64,000 nucleotides of DNA from a virus, in IMG/VR virus record IMGVR_UViG_3300009159_000063, positions 1 to 64,000 of that record. One strand, given 5' to 3'. Positions 1-7,178 of the stretch are shown in pieces (the first letter of the stretch is position 1; the number at the start of each line of letters is the position of its first letter). Below the pieces are notes generated by a model that worked only from the letters and a program-made list of their open reading frames with translations, searched no databases and was not told the DNA's origin. Both the position numbers and the translations under genes were made by a program.

Positions 1-434
1 GTTGGTGTTGATGGCGCAGTTGCCGTCATGTAAGAGGAAGTATTAGTACATGGACCGGCAGCAACTGCGGCACAACTACCTAATACTGTTTGTCCTCCCG
101 TAGTTGCGGTTCCGGCAACTGGTTGTATAGTATTGATTATGATAGATCCTGAGCCATTTAGAACCTGTATACGCATTTCGGAAGGGTAAGACCCTGCGAG
201 TGTTCGGTATACTCTAATGGTTGACCCAACAGATGCGGTAAATGTAGAATTAGTAGGACCTAATCCAACACAACTTAAATTAGATAAAACGGTTACTCCG
301 TTAACGGAAACTGCGACTGTTCCTCCATTCCACCCATCACCAAAGGTATCTGTTCGTTTAATAGTGTGGAGACATGATTGAGAAAATAAGAAAGATGAAA
401 ATAGAACAAAAAGTCCAAGCAATATATTCTTCAT
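1..434 (-). CDS. Secreted protein with GDGWNGG motif (C-terminus beyond window)
   Basis: The reading frame opens with ATG at 434 and stays open to base 1, so the C-terminus lies outside the window. Residues 1-20 form a clear signal peptide (MKK-like start, hydrophobic core, end at FSQS). A Cys at 21 is followed by a DTFGDGWNGG signature at about residues 29-38. That signature is common in secreted and surface proteins of Bacteroidetes, where it starts a small beta-rich domain. The rest of the visible part is Ser/Thr/Gly-rich. Inference: a host-derived exported protein, perhaps a virion or cell-surface moron gene. The only phage-type box upstream (TATTTAT) is 88 nt away. Confidence 0.75.
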   Translation of the reverse strand, partial: MKNILLGLFVLFSSFLFSQSCLHTIKRTDTFGDGWNGGTVAVSVNGVTVLSNLSCVGLGPTNSTFTASVGSTIRVYRTLAGSYPSEMRIQVLNGSGSIIINTIQPVAGTATTGGQTVLGSCAAVAAGPCTNTSSYMTATAPSTP

Positions 435-486
435 AGTAAAAATAAATAAAATAAAATTATTTACTCTCTTGAAGAATCTTTTTAGG

Positions 487-577
487 AAACCCCCATCTTC
501 CATGGGCCGGTCGAGTTCACTAATAAATACGAATATAATTGGGATTAGTGGTTAATAAATCCTCGTATTGAGCAAAC
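487..577. other. Intergenic region with two inverted repeats
   Basis: Between two minus-strand genes. CCCAT-cttcc-ATGGG lies near 492-506. A longer interrupted inverted repeat follows (AATACGA near 525-531 pairs with TCGTATT near 568-574, with an inner GGATT/AATCC pair). There is no clear T-run, so terminator function is not supported. It may be a structured leader or a processing site. Confidence 0.3.
523..529 (-). promoter_or_regulatory. TATTTAT box, distal to the secreted-protein gene
   Basis: Coding-strand TATTTAT, 88 nt before the ATG at 434. It is the most distant of the set and so the least certain. Confidence 0.3.
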
Positions 578-592
578 TATGATTTTAGTTTA

Positions 593-1849
593 TTATTTAA
601 TCTTCCAATCTTTAATTTCGGTTTCTATTTTTCTTTTACCGTATTTTTTTTCCATAAGTTTCTGGTGTAAATCCCAATTTAATATAGATTCGTTTGTTTG
701 TTCTTTCTCATCAGGAATAAGTGAATATATTTTAGAAAGTCTTTTAATTAATTTTGTTGCAACATAATTAAATCTTTCGCACTCATCAACAAAGAACCGT
801 TCTTCTTTATTTCGGTATCTAGCAATGTGGTTTAAAAACTTATTTCTAACTTTCTCCAATCCTTCACTATTATTATCTTTAACCATATGCCCCATACCCA
901 TCATTCTCATAAATGCCGCGGCTCTATCATTCATATCCTCTGTCATTCTATCAAAAATATCTTTTTTAGCACTTATTAGATTAATATAAACCAAATCCAT
1001 AAGTACATATATTTTTTTATCTTCAGACATATCTTCATAAGGTACTCCAGCATGTGATAATAAAGAATCAATTCTATCCATTTGTTCGTGTAGTTTTTTA
1101 ACTAAATTAGTATAACTAAAATATCTAATTTCTTTTAGTTCTTTAACTACTTTATCGTTTTCAAAAAATTCTCTAAACTTTTCTTTTGTAATACCGGTTA
1201 ATTTCATTCTTGTTGCAATTTCAGTTGGTCTAACAAGGTTCTCAACGTGTTGAATAAAATAACTGTGTCTCATAAATTCATTAATCACTGGAATTCCAAA
1301 GTTTAATCCTGAACTAGTGTATGCTTGGTAATCAGCATCTTTACCTATCAAATCCGTTTCTTTTTTTTGTTTATCAAACTTATGTTTAATTTCGTGAGCA
1401 ATTACAGATATAAATTCAACCTTATCTTTACTAAAATAGTTATAAATGTCTTCAGAATCCCAATTATCCTCATTTGATCCAAAATTTAAAGATAATTCAA
1501 TACTATTATCTAATTTATGCACCTTCATTAATATTTTTTTATCAAAATTAAATTGGCTTGCAACTCCAGCAGACATCATAACAAGAGGTCCATCATAATC
1601 ATCCATTTCGTTAATTTCAACTCGTAATTCTAACTCGTGTATTTTATAATCAGATATTGTTAAATCTAAATTGTTTTCAGTAAATGTTTGTGTGGTATTG
1701 TAATCGTCCATACCTTTTAATAGATTCAAAATGATTTCATATAATTTTTCTGCTGATTCAATAATACCTTCTGGAACACCAACTGCCTCACTTAATAGAT
1801 TTTTTACTATCAAGTCCATTTGTCTTTCTGTAATAATAATTTTTGTCAT
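593..1849 (-). CDS. Putative zinc metallopeptidase (HEIKH) with N-terminal leader
   Basis: 418 residues. HEIKH at about 152-156 sits in a hydrophobic helix (FISVIAHEIKHKFDK), the HExxH zinc-binding motif of gluzincin or metzincin-type peptidases. A third zinc ligand is not obvious; E/D/H residues in the helical segment after 200 are candidates. The N-terminus, MTKIIITERQMDLIVKNLLSEA, is an amphipathic leader ending in LSE, like those of several other proteins in this window. The C-terminal half is helical and charged. Nothing resembles a secretion signal. Inference: an intracellular or virion-packaged protease; the substrate is unknown. An exact ATATTTAT box lies 4 nt before the ATG. Confidence 0.55.
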   Translation of the reverse strand: MTKIIITERQMDLIVKNLLSEAVGVPEGIIESAEKLYEIILNLLKGMDDYNTTQTFTENNLDLTISDYKIHELELRVEINEMDDYDGPLVMMSAGVASQFNFDKKILMKVHKLDNSIELSLNFGSNEDNWDSEDIYNYFSKDKVEFISVIAHEIKHKFDKQKKETDLIGKDADYQAYTSSGLNFGIPVINEFMRHSYFIQHVENLVRPTEIATRMKLTGITKEKFREFFENDKVVKELKEIRYFSYTNLVKKLHEQMDRIDSLLSHAGVPYEDMSEDKKIYVLMDLVYINLISAKKDIFDRMTEDMNDRAAAFMRMMGMGHMVKDNNSEGLEKVRNKFLNHIARYRNKEERFFVDECERFNYVATKLIKRLSKIYSLIPDEKEQTNESILNWDLHQKLMEKKYGKRKIETEIKDWKIK

Positions 1850-1853
1850 ACAT

Positions 1854-1861
1854 ATAAATAT
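1854..1861 (-). promoter_or_regulatory. ATATTTAT box of metallopeptidase gene
   Basis: Exact octamer on the coding strand, ending 4 nt before the ATG at 1849. If it acts as a -10 element, the transcript would be nearly leaderless. Confidence 0.5.
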
Positions 1862-1875
1862 TATGGTGTTGCGAT

Positions 1876-2529
1876 TTAACCCACAACACCAACTAATCCA
1901 TCCAAGTGATGATCTCCTGACATATCAGAACCAACTGTTCTTTTATCCATTATTTTAATGATATCAGAAATACTATATGGATCCATCCCATTACCATCAA
2001 CACCAACGTCCATTCTTCTACCATTACCAAATTTTCTATTTTCCGGTAAGTGAACGTGCCCATGAAGGTGTATTACACCTTTGTTTAGTCCATTCCAACT
2101 TTGTAGTGGGTAGTGACATAACACAAAATCTTTACCTTCAATGTTCACTTCCAAATAATGTTGAACACTTAAAAACCTTTTTTGAACAAAATCATAGTTT
2201 CTGTCAATATGGTGATCGTGATTCCCTAATATTAAGTGAATGTTGTGACAAACCAACCTTTCAAGAAAGATTCCAATATTATCAAATCCACCAAATGAAA
2301 CATCACCCAACATAATTAGAGTGTCTTCCTGACCCACAAAATGATTTATACCATCAATCAAACGTTCATTCATCTGTTCAATAGTTTGAAAGTCACGAGT
2401 AGAACCCACCGGTACTTCACCATCTTGTGTTCTCCAATTGGTAGTTCCTCTTACAATATTTTTGTGACCGTAGTGTGTATCACTTGTAATCCACACTTTT
2501 CCTGTTGTCAATATTTTTTTAAAACTCAT
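1876..2529 (-). CDS. Calcineurin-like metallophosphoesterase
   Basis: 217 residues with the full set of motifs of the binuclear metallophosphoesterase fold: SDTHYGH (16-22), GDV (75-77), GNHDHH (102-107), HYP (about 139-141) and HGHVH (about 155-159). These residues bind two metal ions and hydrolyse phosphoesters. The family has many substrates, including nucleic-acid ends, cyclic nucleotides and phosphoproteins. It overlaps the upstream P-loop kinase by 4 nt, so the two are probably translationally coupled. This pairing recalls the kinase and phosphatase domains of bacterial Pnkp end-healing enzymes, but the substrate is not proven. It could equally be a general phage phosphoesterase. Confidence 0.85.
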   Translation of the reverse strand: MSFKKILTTGKVWITSDTHYGHKNIVRGTTNWRTQDGEVPVGSTRDFQTIEQMNERLIDGINHFVGQEDTLIMLGDVSFGGFDNIGIFLERLVCHNIHLILGNHDHHIDRNYDFVQKRFLSVQHYLEVNIEGKDFVLCHYPLQSWNGLNKGVIHLHGHVHLPENRKFGNGRRMDVGVDGNGMDPYSISDIIKIMDKRTVGSDMSGDHHLDGLVGVVG

Positions 2530-2915
2530 AATTTTATATTAAAACGATTACGCATTTGTTCTAACTTATCTTCAGGTACTCCATGTTGGTTTACTCCCCC
2601 ATGCCTGTTTTCAACTACCACTGAAAAAACAGTATACCCATATTCTTTTGCCAATTCAAAGTATACTTCAAGTTCCCACTCTTGTGTTGAGGTATTGGAA
2701 ACCACAATCTTTGGGTACTCCAATATCATGTCTGTTTTAATCATTCCTTGGCACCATTGGTGAGCATCTTTGATTTTAGTAAAATCAAAATTATATTCCC
2801 CATTCTCACTAATGAAGAACATATCCGCTTCATAATGTTGCCCTCCCAAAGTTTTTGCAAATGTTGATTTTCCTGATCCCGGAATTCCTCTAACAATATA
2901 TAATACTTTTTCCAT
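2526..2915 (-). CDS. P-loop kinase, polynucleotide-kinase-like (AAA_33 type)
   Basis: 129 residues. Walker A GIPGSGKST is at 10-18. This start and the short length fit the small zeta-toxin/PNK/ 2-5A-type kinases that phosphorylate 5'-OH nucleic-acid ends or nucleosides. A second conserved element, VSNTSTQEWE, near residues 74-83 matches the family's 'NT' strand before the lid. It is followed without a gap by the phosphoesterase gene (4-nt overlap, ATGA). Together they look like split 5'-kinase and phosphatase activities. No ligase is seen nearby. Confidence 0.8.
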   Translation of the reverse strand: MEKVLYIVRGIPGSGKSTFAKTLGGQHYEADMFFISENGEYNFDFTKIKDAHQWCQGMIKTDMILEYPKIVVSNTSTQEWELEVYFELAKEYGYTVFSVVVENRHGGVNQHGVPEDKLEQMRNRFNIKL

Positions 2916-2918
2916 ATC

Positions 2919-3131
2919 TTACGCCTTTACCCAACCAAAATTATTTCCAGGATTAACTTTAATCATCCCTTTTTCTAACAAATCAAAAGCAATATTCCAA
3001 GCCTTGTACGCGATTACTTTATCATAACCCTTTTTATCTTTAGTGGTGTAAAAAACATAATCAAATTGCCATACAACACCCTCTCTTTCCAAGAGATCCA
3101 TAAATAATTGTTCTTTCTTTGTTATTTTCAT
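2919..3131 (-). CDS. Small conserved hypothetical protein (70 aa)
   Basis: The start is set at MKITKKEQLFMDLLER (ATG at 3131). The frame is open further upstream, but a promoter at 3136-3166 and a terminator at 3164-3194 rule out the longer form. The protein is basic, with a helical N-terminus (KKEQLFMDLLEREGVVW). Function unknown. It is likely expressed early from the host-type promoter, possibly together with the kinase and phosphoesterase genes just downstream. Confidence 0.7.
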   Translation of the reverse strand: MKITKKEQLFMDLLEREGVVWQFDYVFYTTKDKKGYDKVIAYKAWNIAFDLLEKGMIKVNPGNNFGWVKA

Positions 3132-3135
3132 AAGA

Positions 3136-3166
3136 CAAAGATAATGTTTTTTTTTAAATAAACAAA
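3136..3166 (-). promoter_or_regulatory. Host-type promoter TTTG-N19-TATCTTTG
   Basis: On the minus strand, TTTG (3163-3166), a 19-nt spacer and TATCTTTG (3136-3143) match the Bacteroidetes sigma-70 -33/-7 consensus (TTTG, TAnnTTTG). The ATG at 3131 is 4 nt beyond the box, so the transcript would be leaderless or begin at a later codon. The -33 element abuts the T-run of the preceding terminator. Confidence 0.7.
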
Positions 3167-3194
3167 AAAAAGGAACCATTTCTGATTCCTTTTT
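3164..3194 (-). terminator. Rho-independent terminator
   Basis: AAAAAGGAA (3166-3174) pairs with TTCCTTTTT (3186-3194). The minus strand ends in a run of T. It closes the unit containing the gene at 3254-3499. Confidence 0.75.
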
Positions 3195-3253
3195 AGGGTC
3201 GCACAAGGATTGTGTCGATCTTCCACCACTTTGTTTTAAAGTTAACAAAGAAA

Positions 3254-3499
3254 CTATTTTGTCACAAGTGCCTCAATTTTACTCTTAACTTGTTCTACCA
3301 TTGTTATTTCCTTTATGTTTGTAACAATAACAGAGTCTTTTAGAATTCTATTAGGTATGTTCACAAAAAATGTATCTCCATTGAAGAATGTAAGGTCTTC
3401 TCCTAATTCAACACACCCGTGTATCATTTTAAGGAACAATTTAAATTGTATTTGGTCCATGAAAGTTTCGTTGATAAGATCACCAAACTTTTCATTCAT
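3254..3499 (-). CDS. Small hypothetical protein (81 aa)
   Basis: ATGs occur at 3544, 3529 and 3499. The host-type promoter at 3534-3565 would start transcription near 3525, so the ATG at 3499 (MNEKFGDLINETFMDQ) is preferred, with a leader of about 25 nt. The protein is mixed alpha/beta with a VNIPNRILKDSVIVTNIKEI stretch. No recognised domain. Probably an early gene; it has its own promoter and terminator. Confidence 0.6.
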   Translation of the reverse strand: MNEKFGDLINETFMDQIQFKLFLKMIHGCVELGEDLTFFNGDTFFVNIPNRILKDSVIVTNIKEITMVEQVKSKIEALVTK

Positions 3500-3533
3500 A
3501 ACTCTAATATTAAAACCCGTCTTATTCATACCA

Positions 3534-3565
3534 CAAATATACATTATTTATTTAAAAACCACAAA
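3534..3565 (-). promoter_or_regulatory. Host-type promoter TTTG-N20-TATATTTG
   Basis: TTTG at 3562-3565, a 20-nt spacer, TATATTTG at 3534-3541 (minus strand). It matches the Bacteroidetes consensus exactly and decides the start of the downstream gene. Confidence 0.7.
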
Positions 3566-3576
3566 TTTTATTATAA

Positions 3577-3768
3577 TTAATTTTTCATTTCTAACCAAAT
3601 TTCATTCAACTTGTCAATTGAGATCTCCTGACTAAGGTCTTCGTATCTGTTTGTTAGGATTTTAACAAACCGAATTCTTTCTTTAGCCAACTCAGGATTA
3701 AATCCCATTTCAATCAATGCGTCGCTAAGATGACTATTCACGGCAATATACAATTTAGTGCTTCTCAT
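3577..3768 (-). CDS. Small hypothetical protein (63 aa)
   Basis: 63 residues, probably all-helical (MRSTKLYIAVNSHLSDALIE...). The stretch ALIEMGFNPELAKERIRFV looks like a UBA-like or small helical bundle, but this is only an impression. A TATATTTG box lies 14 nt before the ATG and a strong terminator lies upstream, so the gene forms its own short unit. Function unknown. Confidence 0.6.
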   Translation of the reverse strand: MRSTKLYIAVNSHLSDALIEMGFNPELAKERIRFVKILTNRYEDLSQEISIDKLNEIWLEMKN

Positions 3769-3782
3769 ATTTTTTATTTAGA

Positions 3783-3790
3783 CAAATATA
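3783..3790 (-). promoter_or_regulatory. Host-type -7 box TATATTTG
   Basis: Exact TAnnTTTG on the minus strand, 14 nt before the ATG at 3768. No good TTTG is present at the expected -33 distance, so it is weaker than the others. Confidence 0.5.
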
Positions 3791-3806
3791 AAAGAAAATA
3801 TTAGAT

Positions 3807-3846
3807 AAAAAAAATCCACAAAGAAATTTTACAATTTTGTGGATTT
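3807..3846 (-). terminator. Rho-independent terminator after Nudix gene
   Basis: AAATCCACAAA (3812-3822) pairs with TTTGTGGATTT (3836-3846), an 11-bp stem. On the minus strand it is followed by a run of eight T. Confidence 0.8.
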
Positions 3847-3924
3847 AATTTTGATAAACCATTACTAGTTTTGAAAGGGGTAATGCTTTTTGTGTTAAAT
3901 AAATATATGGTACTTTAACAAAAA

Positions 3925-4350
3925 TCAATCTTTATTAAAGATATTCATAATTATTTTCTTAAAATCTTTGTTTTTTTCATTTAATGGGTTATTTGTTTTT
4001 GTAAAATACCCACATTTGGTATGTTCAAACCCATCTCTAGCCTTTTTTAGATCCGGATTAATTTCTTGATTTGTATTATATTGATATACATACATAAGAC
4101 CTTTTTTAGTTTCTCCATCTCTTTTGTACATATTAAGAATGTCAACAATATTTAAATCACCTTTTAATTTAATATTAGTTTCCTCATAAAACTCCCTTAT
4201 AGCCGCCTCTTTTGGGGTTTCATTTCCTTCAACCTTACCAGATGGTATGGACCATTCATTTGGTAAAGTTTTATTCGGTGACCTTTTACAAAGTAAAACT
4301 TTATCTTTGTTTTTTACCACCACACCTGAATATCTGTTAAATTCTGCCAT
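3925..4350 (-). CDS. Nudix hydrolase
   Basis: The Nudix box G-x5-E-x7-REx-x-EE-x-x is complete at residues 38-60 (GKVEGNE..REFYEETNI). It binds Mg2+ and cleaves X-linked nucleoside diphosphates. Start chosen at MAEFNRYSG (4350); an upstream in-frame ATG would run into the divergent DUF192 gene. 141 residues, normal for single-domain MutT-like enzymes. Typical phage roles are hydrolysis of damaged dNTPs or other nucleotides; the substrate cannot be told. It shares a palindromic ATATTTATAAATAT with the divergent gene at 4369. Confidence 0.9.
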   Translation of the reverse strand: MAEFNRYSGVVVKNKDKVLLCKRSPNKTLPNEWSIPSGKVEGNETPKEAAIREFYEETNIKLKGDLNIVDILNMYKRDGETKKGLMYVYQYNTNQEINPDLKKARDGFEHTKCGYFTKTNNPLNEKNKDFKKIIMNIFNKD

Positions 4351-4356
4351 GTTAAT

Positions 4357-4370
4357 ATATTTATAAATAT
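4357..4370. promoter_or_regulatory. Palindromic ATATTTATAAATAT between divergent genes
   Basis: Perfect 14-bp palindrome. It gives an ATATTTAT box to both the Nudix gene (minus) and the DUF192 gene (plus, whose ATG overlaps its end). It could be one bidirectional promoter or an operator. Confidence 0.5.
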
Positions 4371-4716
4371 GGATATAATCATAAATAATAACAAATACAC
4401 AGTTAAACCTGTTATCACACAAAAAGATATCTCAAATGGAATGATGAATAAAAAATTCAATAATTCTTTTGATGGTATGTTATTTATTATGGAAGATGGT
4501 GATCATAGTTTTTGGATGAAAAACTGTATAATCCCTTTAGATATTATATTCATAAAAAATAACGAAGTAACGGAAATACACCACAACTGTCTTCCTTGTA
4601 AAGAAGAAGAGTGTGAAAGATTTGAAGGGTATGGTGATATGATATTAGAAATACCGGCAGGACATTGTGAAGAATATAATATCGTTGAGGGTAATAAGAT
4701 TACTTTTCACTATTAA
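4369..4716 (+). CDS. DUF192 family protein
   Basis: 115 residues matching the DUF192 (COG1430) pattern. There is a GMMNKKF..GMLFIM segment, then the diagnostic SFWMKNCIIPLDIIFI (about 46-61), a Cys near 75, and a C-terminal ILEIPAGHCEEYNIVEGN. The family is a small beta-barrel of uncertain function, often secreted in bacteria; here no signal peptide is present. It is a rare cargo for a phage. The 3' end overlaps the convergent DHH gene by 17 nt. Function unknown beyond the family assignment. Confidence 0.85.
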   Translation: MDIIINNNKYTVKPVITQKDISNGMMNKKFNNSFDGMLFIMEDGDHSFWMKNCIIPLDIIFIKNNEVTEIHHNCLPCKEEECERFEGYGDMILEIPAGHCEEYNIVEGNKITFHY

Positions 4717-6079
4717 TCTTTGTTTGTAAAATTTCGTAAAACTTCTGTTGTATTTCTTTTGTTAGATCAACATAACTTTTTTGTCCATTCCCATCTTTTT
4801 TTCTATATAAAGAATTAATACCTGAAATATTAGTAATACATTTATGTCCACCTGAATTAGCATTTATGATGTCTCTACCATTTAACACAACTTTGTCCAA
4901 TAGTGCAACTTGTTTTACACTTAAATTTCTGTAAGGTCTATCCATTATATTTTCTATAATCGGGAACAATGTCTCTTTTCTACCAAAAACTTTTAAGGAA
5001 GGACTTTTGCCATATATCGCCATAAAGTCTTTGAATGTAAATCCGACTGATTTGAATGTTGCTTTTTGTTCTGAAACAACTTTTAATGTTGATAATGGGA
5101 CTATAATACTTTCTAATTCTGGATTCATCTCATCCAAAACCTCATTTTTTATTTCACCTAAATCAACACCTTTAAGTGCTCTTTCTTTTTTATATGGGTT
5201 ACAGGAAGCCTGAACTAATCCCATTGGCCAAGCAATAACTAAAAAGTCAGCGTCAGGATTATTTTTAAAAGGCGTGTATCTATCGTAAGATCCTTGTGGT
5301 GTCATATAACCTCCACCGTATTGTACCAATATGTTTCCACTAACATTTACGTTAGGACTAACATTCATACTTTGAATATATTTTTGTTGGTTTTGTGTTA
5401 GTTTTTCTTCATTATCAAAACCTTCTCTTTTCATTATAGATTTTATCTTAAGTAGTATATTAAGTAAAGAAGGTTTACAATCTAAAACTAATTCCTCTAA
5501 GAATCCTGGTTTGTTTTTAAATGCCAATAGTAATTTGTTTGCAACTAATCCCATTAACATTTTATTTCTTTTAACGTCAGAATTTCTATCTATCTTAAAT
5601 AGATAATTTATAACTTCATCAACAGAAATATTATATTGAGCAAAATTTGCGGAGTCTACGGTAGAAATTAATGTAATATCTTCATTAGGGAATATTTCTT
5701 TAGGTGAAACACTTTGAGATATTGTCTCTACATTAGATCTTGAACTTCTAAAAGAAGTTGCAGTTCCGTCCTCAACTCCGGCTTGAGTGTCGTGGTGATC
5801 TGTATGAATAACAAACATTGGTTTACCGTGAGCAAAATCAACTAAAACAGGCATTATATCACCTTTAGCGTCTAATTTTTTAATTGCAAACTCTTTATCT
5901 CCATATTGAATAATTTCAGCATCCACAACATTTATGTTATTTGACTCTAAATATTCTTTCATCGCAATGGCGGTTGTTACACCATCTAAATCTTGATGAA
6001 AATAAATTTTTGCTTTAGGGTATCTTTTTGATAAATTTTTGATGTCTCTAATACCCGATTCTTTAATTAGTCTTTTCAT
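4700..6079 (-). CDS. DHH-family phosphoesterase (RecJ/NrnA-like)
   Basis: 459 residues. Motif I HQDLDG (28-33), motif III HTDHHDTQ with DHH at 94-96, and C-terminal DHHA1-like GGHKC (410-414) identify the DHH superfamily. Members use Mn2+ to cleave ssDNA 5'-3' (RecJ), short oligonucleotides (NrnA) or cyclic dinucleotides. The middle section (about 150-400) is longer than in NrnA and has no further motif I recognise. The N-terminus MKRLIKESG resembles a shortened form of the leader ending in IKE seen in other genes here. Role could be nanoRNA/ssDNA turnover or degradation of host signalling dinucleotides. A TATTTAT box lies 5 nt upstream. Confidence 0.8.
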   Translation of the reverse strand: MKRLIKESGIRDIKNLSKRYPKAKIYFHQDLDGVTTAIAMKEYLESNNINVVDAEIIQYGDKEFAIKKLDAKGDIMPVLVDFAHGKPMFVIHTDHHDTQAGVEDGTATSFRSSRSNVETISQSVSPKEIFPNEDITLISTVDSANFAQYNISVDEVINYLFKIDRNSDVKRNKMLMGLVANKLLLAFKNKPGFLEELVLDCKPSLLNILLKIKSIMKREGFDNEEKLTQNQQKYIQSMNVSPNVNVSGNILVQYGGGYMTPQGSYDRYTPFKNNPDADFLVIAWPMGLVQASCNPYKKERALKGVDLGEIKNEVLDEMNPELESIIVPLSTLKVVSEQKATFKSVGFTFKDFMAIYGKSPSLKVFGRKETLFPIIENIMDRPYRNLSVKQVALLDKVVLNGRDIINANSGGHKCITNISGINSLYRKKDGNGQKSYVDLTKEIQQKFYEILQTKINSEK

Positions 6080-6084
6080 ACTAA

Positions 6085-6091
6085 ATAAATA
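6085..6091 (-). promoter_or_regulatory. TATTTAT box of DHH gene
   Basis: Coding-strand TATTTAT ending 5 nt before the ATG at 6079; it directly follows the terminator of the methyltransferase gene. Confidence 0.45.
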
Positions 6092-6102
6092 CCATATAAA
6101 AT

Positions 6103-6128
6103 AAAAAACCCCATTTATGAAAATGGGA
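6103..6128 (-). terminator. Terminator overlapping methyltransferase stop codon
   Basis: CCCATTT (110-116 of 6100s) pairs with AAATGGG (6121-6127) with a 4-nt loop, followed on the minus strand by TTTTTT. The stop codon of the methyltransferase lies at the edge of the stem. Confidence 0.75.
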
Positions 6129-6966
6129 TTTCTTTTATTTGACCTAATGTTTTAAAATATTCAACTCTTGTTTTGGCAATCTCAGTATAATTTGGTGATA
6201 ACTCAATACCCAACCATCTACGCCCCAATATCTCTGCTGCTACCAAACTTGTTCCTGACCCAACAAATGGGTCTAATACTACATCGTTTTTGTAGGACAA
6301 TATTTTAATCGCCTTTGTTGGGATGTCCATTGAGAAGGTCGCCTTGGTGAGTGATTTAGTATCTGCAAAGTAATTCCACTGACCAAAAACAAGTTCCATA
6401 AATTCTTTCTTATCTTGTTCTTCATATACCACTTTATTTTTTATGGTTCCATCCTCCTGAATAATTTCAGTTGGTGTTCCCTTCCACTGTGGTTCTCCTT
6501 TAACCTTTTTGATGTGTAATTTTTTATAACCCAAAATAACACATTCTTTTGGGTTATATATATAAGGACTTGACGGTGACATCCAAGATCCCCACGCAGT
6601 TGTTTTACTACGATGAGGTGATTGTTCTTCAAGGTCAACAATACCAAAGAACCCAAACCCTATCTCTTTCATTATTTGATACATCTCAGAAACAAAAAAG
6701 ATTCTTCCTCCTTTCTTTTGTCTGTTAATTTCATACGGTATGTTTAACGCAATTCTACCATCATCTTTTAACACATTATAGGCTTCAGTTAACCAATTCC
6801 TTGCAAAGACCAAGTATTCTTGAAACTCCACGTCATCATCATGAGTATCATAAGCAATACCAACACCGTATGGTGGTGAGGTAACAATTAAATCAACACA
6901 ACCTTCAGGTAAGGTTTTCATCACTTCAACACAATCTCCAGTTATTATTTTTCCTGTTTCTATCAT
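6115..6966 (-). CDS. DNA methyltransferase, beta class (N4-C or N6-A)
   Basis: 283 residues. Catalytic motif IV TSPPYG (29-34) comes before the AdoMet-binding motif I DPFVGSGTS (232-240), the order of the beta class. SPPY is more often seen in N4-cytosine enzymes but also occurs in N6-adenine ones, so the base is not decided. The family flips a base and methylates it using AdoMet. No restriction endonuclease is adjacent, so self-protection against host restriction or regulation is the likely role. The 5' end overlaps the DUF3310 gene by 4 nt. Confidence 0.9.
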   Translation of the reverse strand: MIETGKIITGDCVEVMKTLPEGCVDLIVTSPPYGVGIAYDTHDDDVEFQEYLVFARNWLTEAYNVLKDDGRIALNIPYEINRQKKGGRIFFVSEMYQIMKEIGFGFFGIVDLEEQSPHRSKTTAWGSWMSPSSPYIYNPKECVILGYKKLHIKKVKGEPQWKGTPTEIIQEDGTIKNKVVYEEQDKKEFMELVFGQWNYFADTKSLTKATFSMDIPTKAIKILSYKNDVVLDPFVGSGTSLVAAEILGRRWLGIELSPNYTEIAKTRVEYFKTLGQIKEIPFS

Positions 6967-7178
6967 TTTTTTTCCAATGTTTTAATGTGATGTTGTAAAT
7001 ACCAAAGTGCCTTTTTAAGATCTTCAAGTTCTTTATCTTTATTTTTCTTACCTGCTCTTGAGATATATTTTACGGTGTTTCCTAAACTAAAACCCAAATC
7101 CCAAGCATCAATGACTTTGATTGCTTCGTATGGATTTTCTTCACCACCGTAATGGTTGGGGTGATTAACTTGTTCCAT
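6963..7178 (-). CDS. DUF3310 family protein
   Basis: 71 residues. The family signature is clear: VNHPNHYGG near the N-terminus and LGNTVKYISRAGKKN...DLKKALWYLQHHI in the C-terminal helix pair. DUF3310 proteins are widespread in phages and often annotated as nucleotide-kinase-like, without firm biochemical support. It is coupled to the methyltransferase (4-nt overlap), which suggests joint action in nucleotide or DNA metabolism. Confidence 0.85.
   Translation of the reverse strand: MEQVNHPNHYGGEENPYEAIKVIDAWDLGFSLGNTVKYISRAGKKNKDKELEDLKKALWYLQHHIKTLEKK

Noticed and set aside
487-577. tRNA-like fold in the left intergenic gap
   Set aside because: No T-arm consensus, no 7-nt anticodon loop, and no acceptor stem; the stems do not form a cloverleaf.
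3315-3635. Long open frames opposite to real genes (also 2341-2763, 37440-37787, 45263-45634, 44397-44664)
   Set aside because: They overlap well-supported genes on the other strand, have low-complexity or Cys/Ser/Phe-rich translations, and lack promoter boxes.
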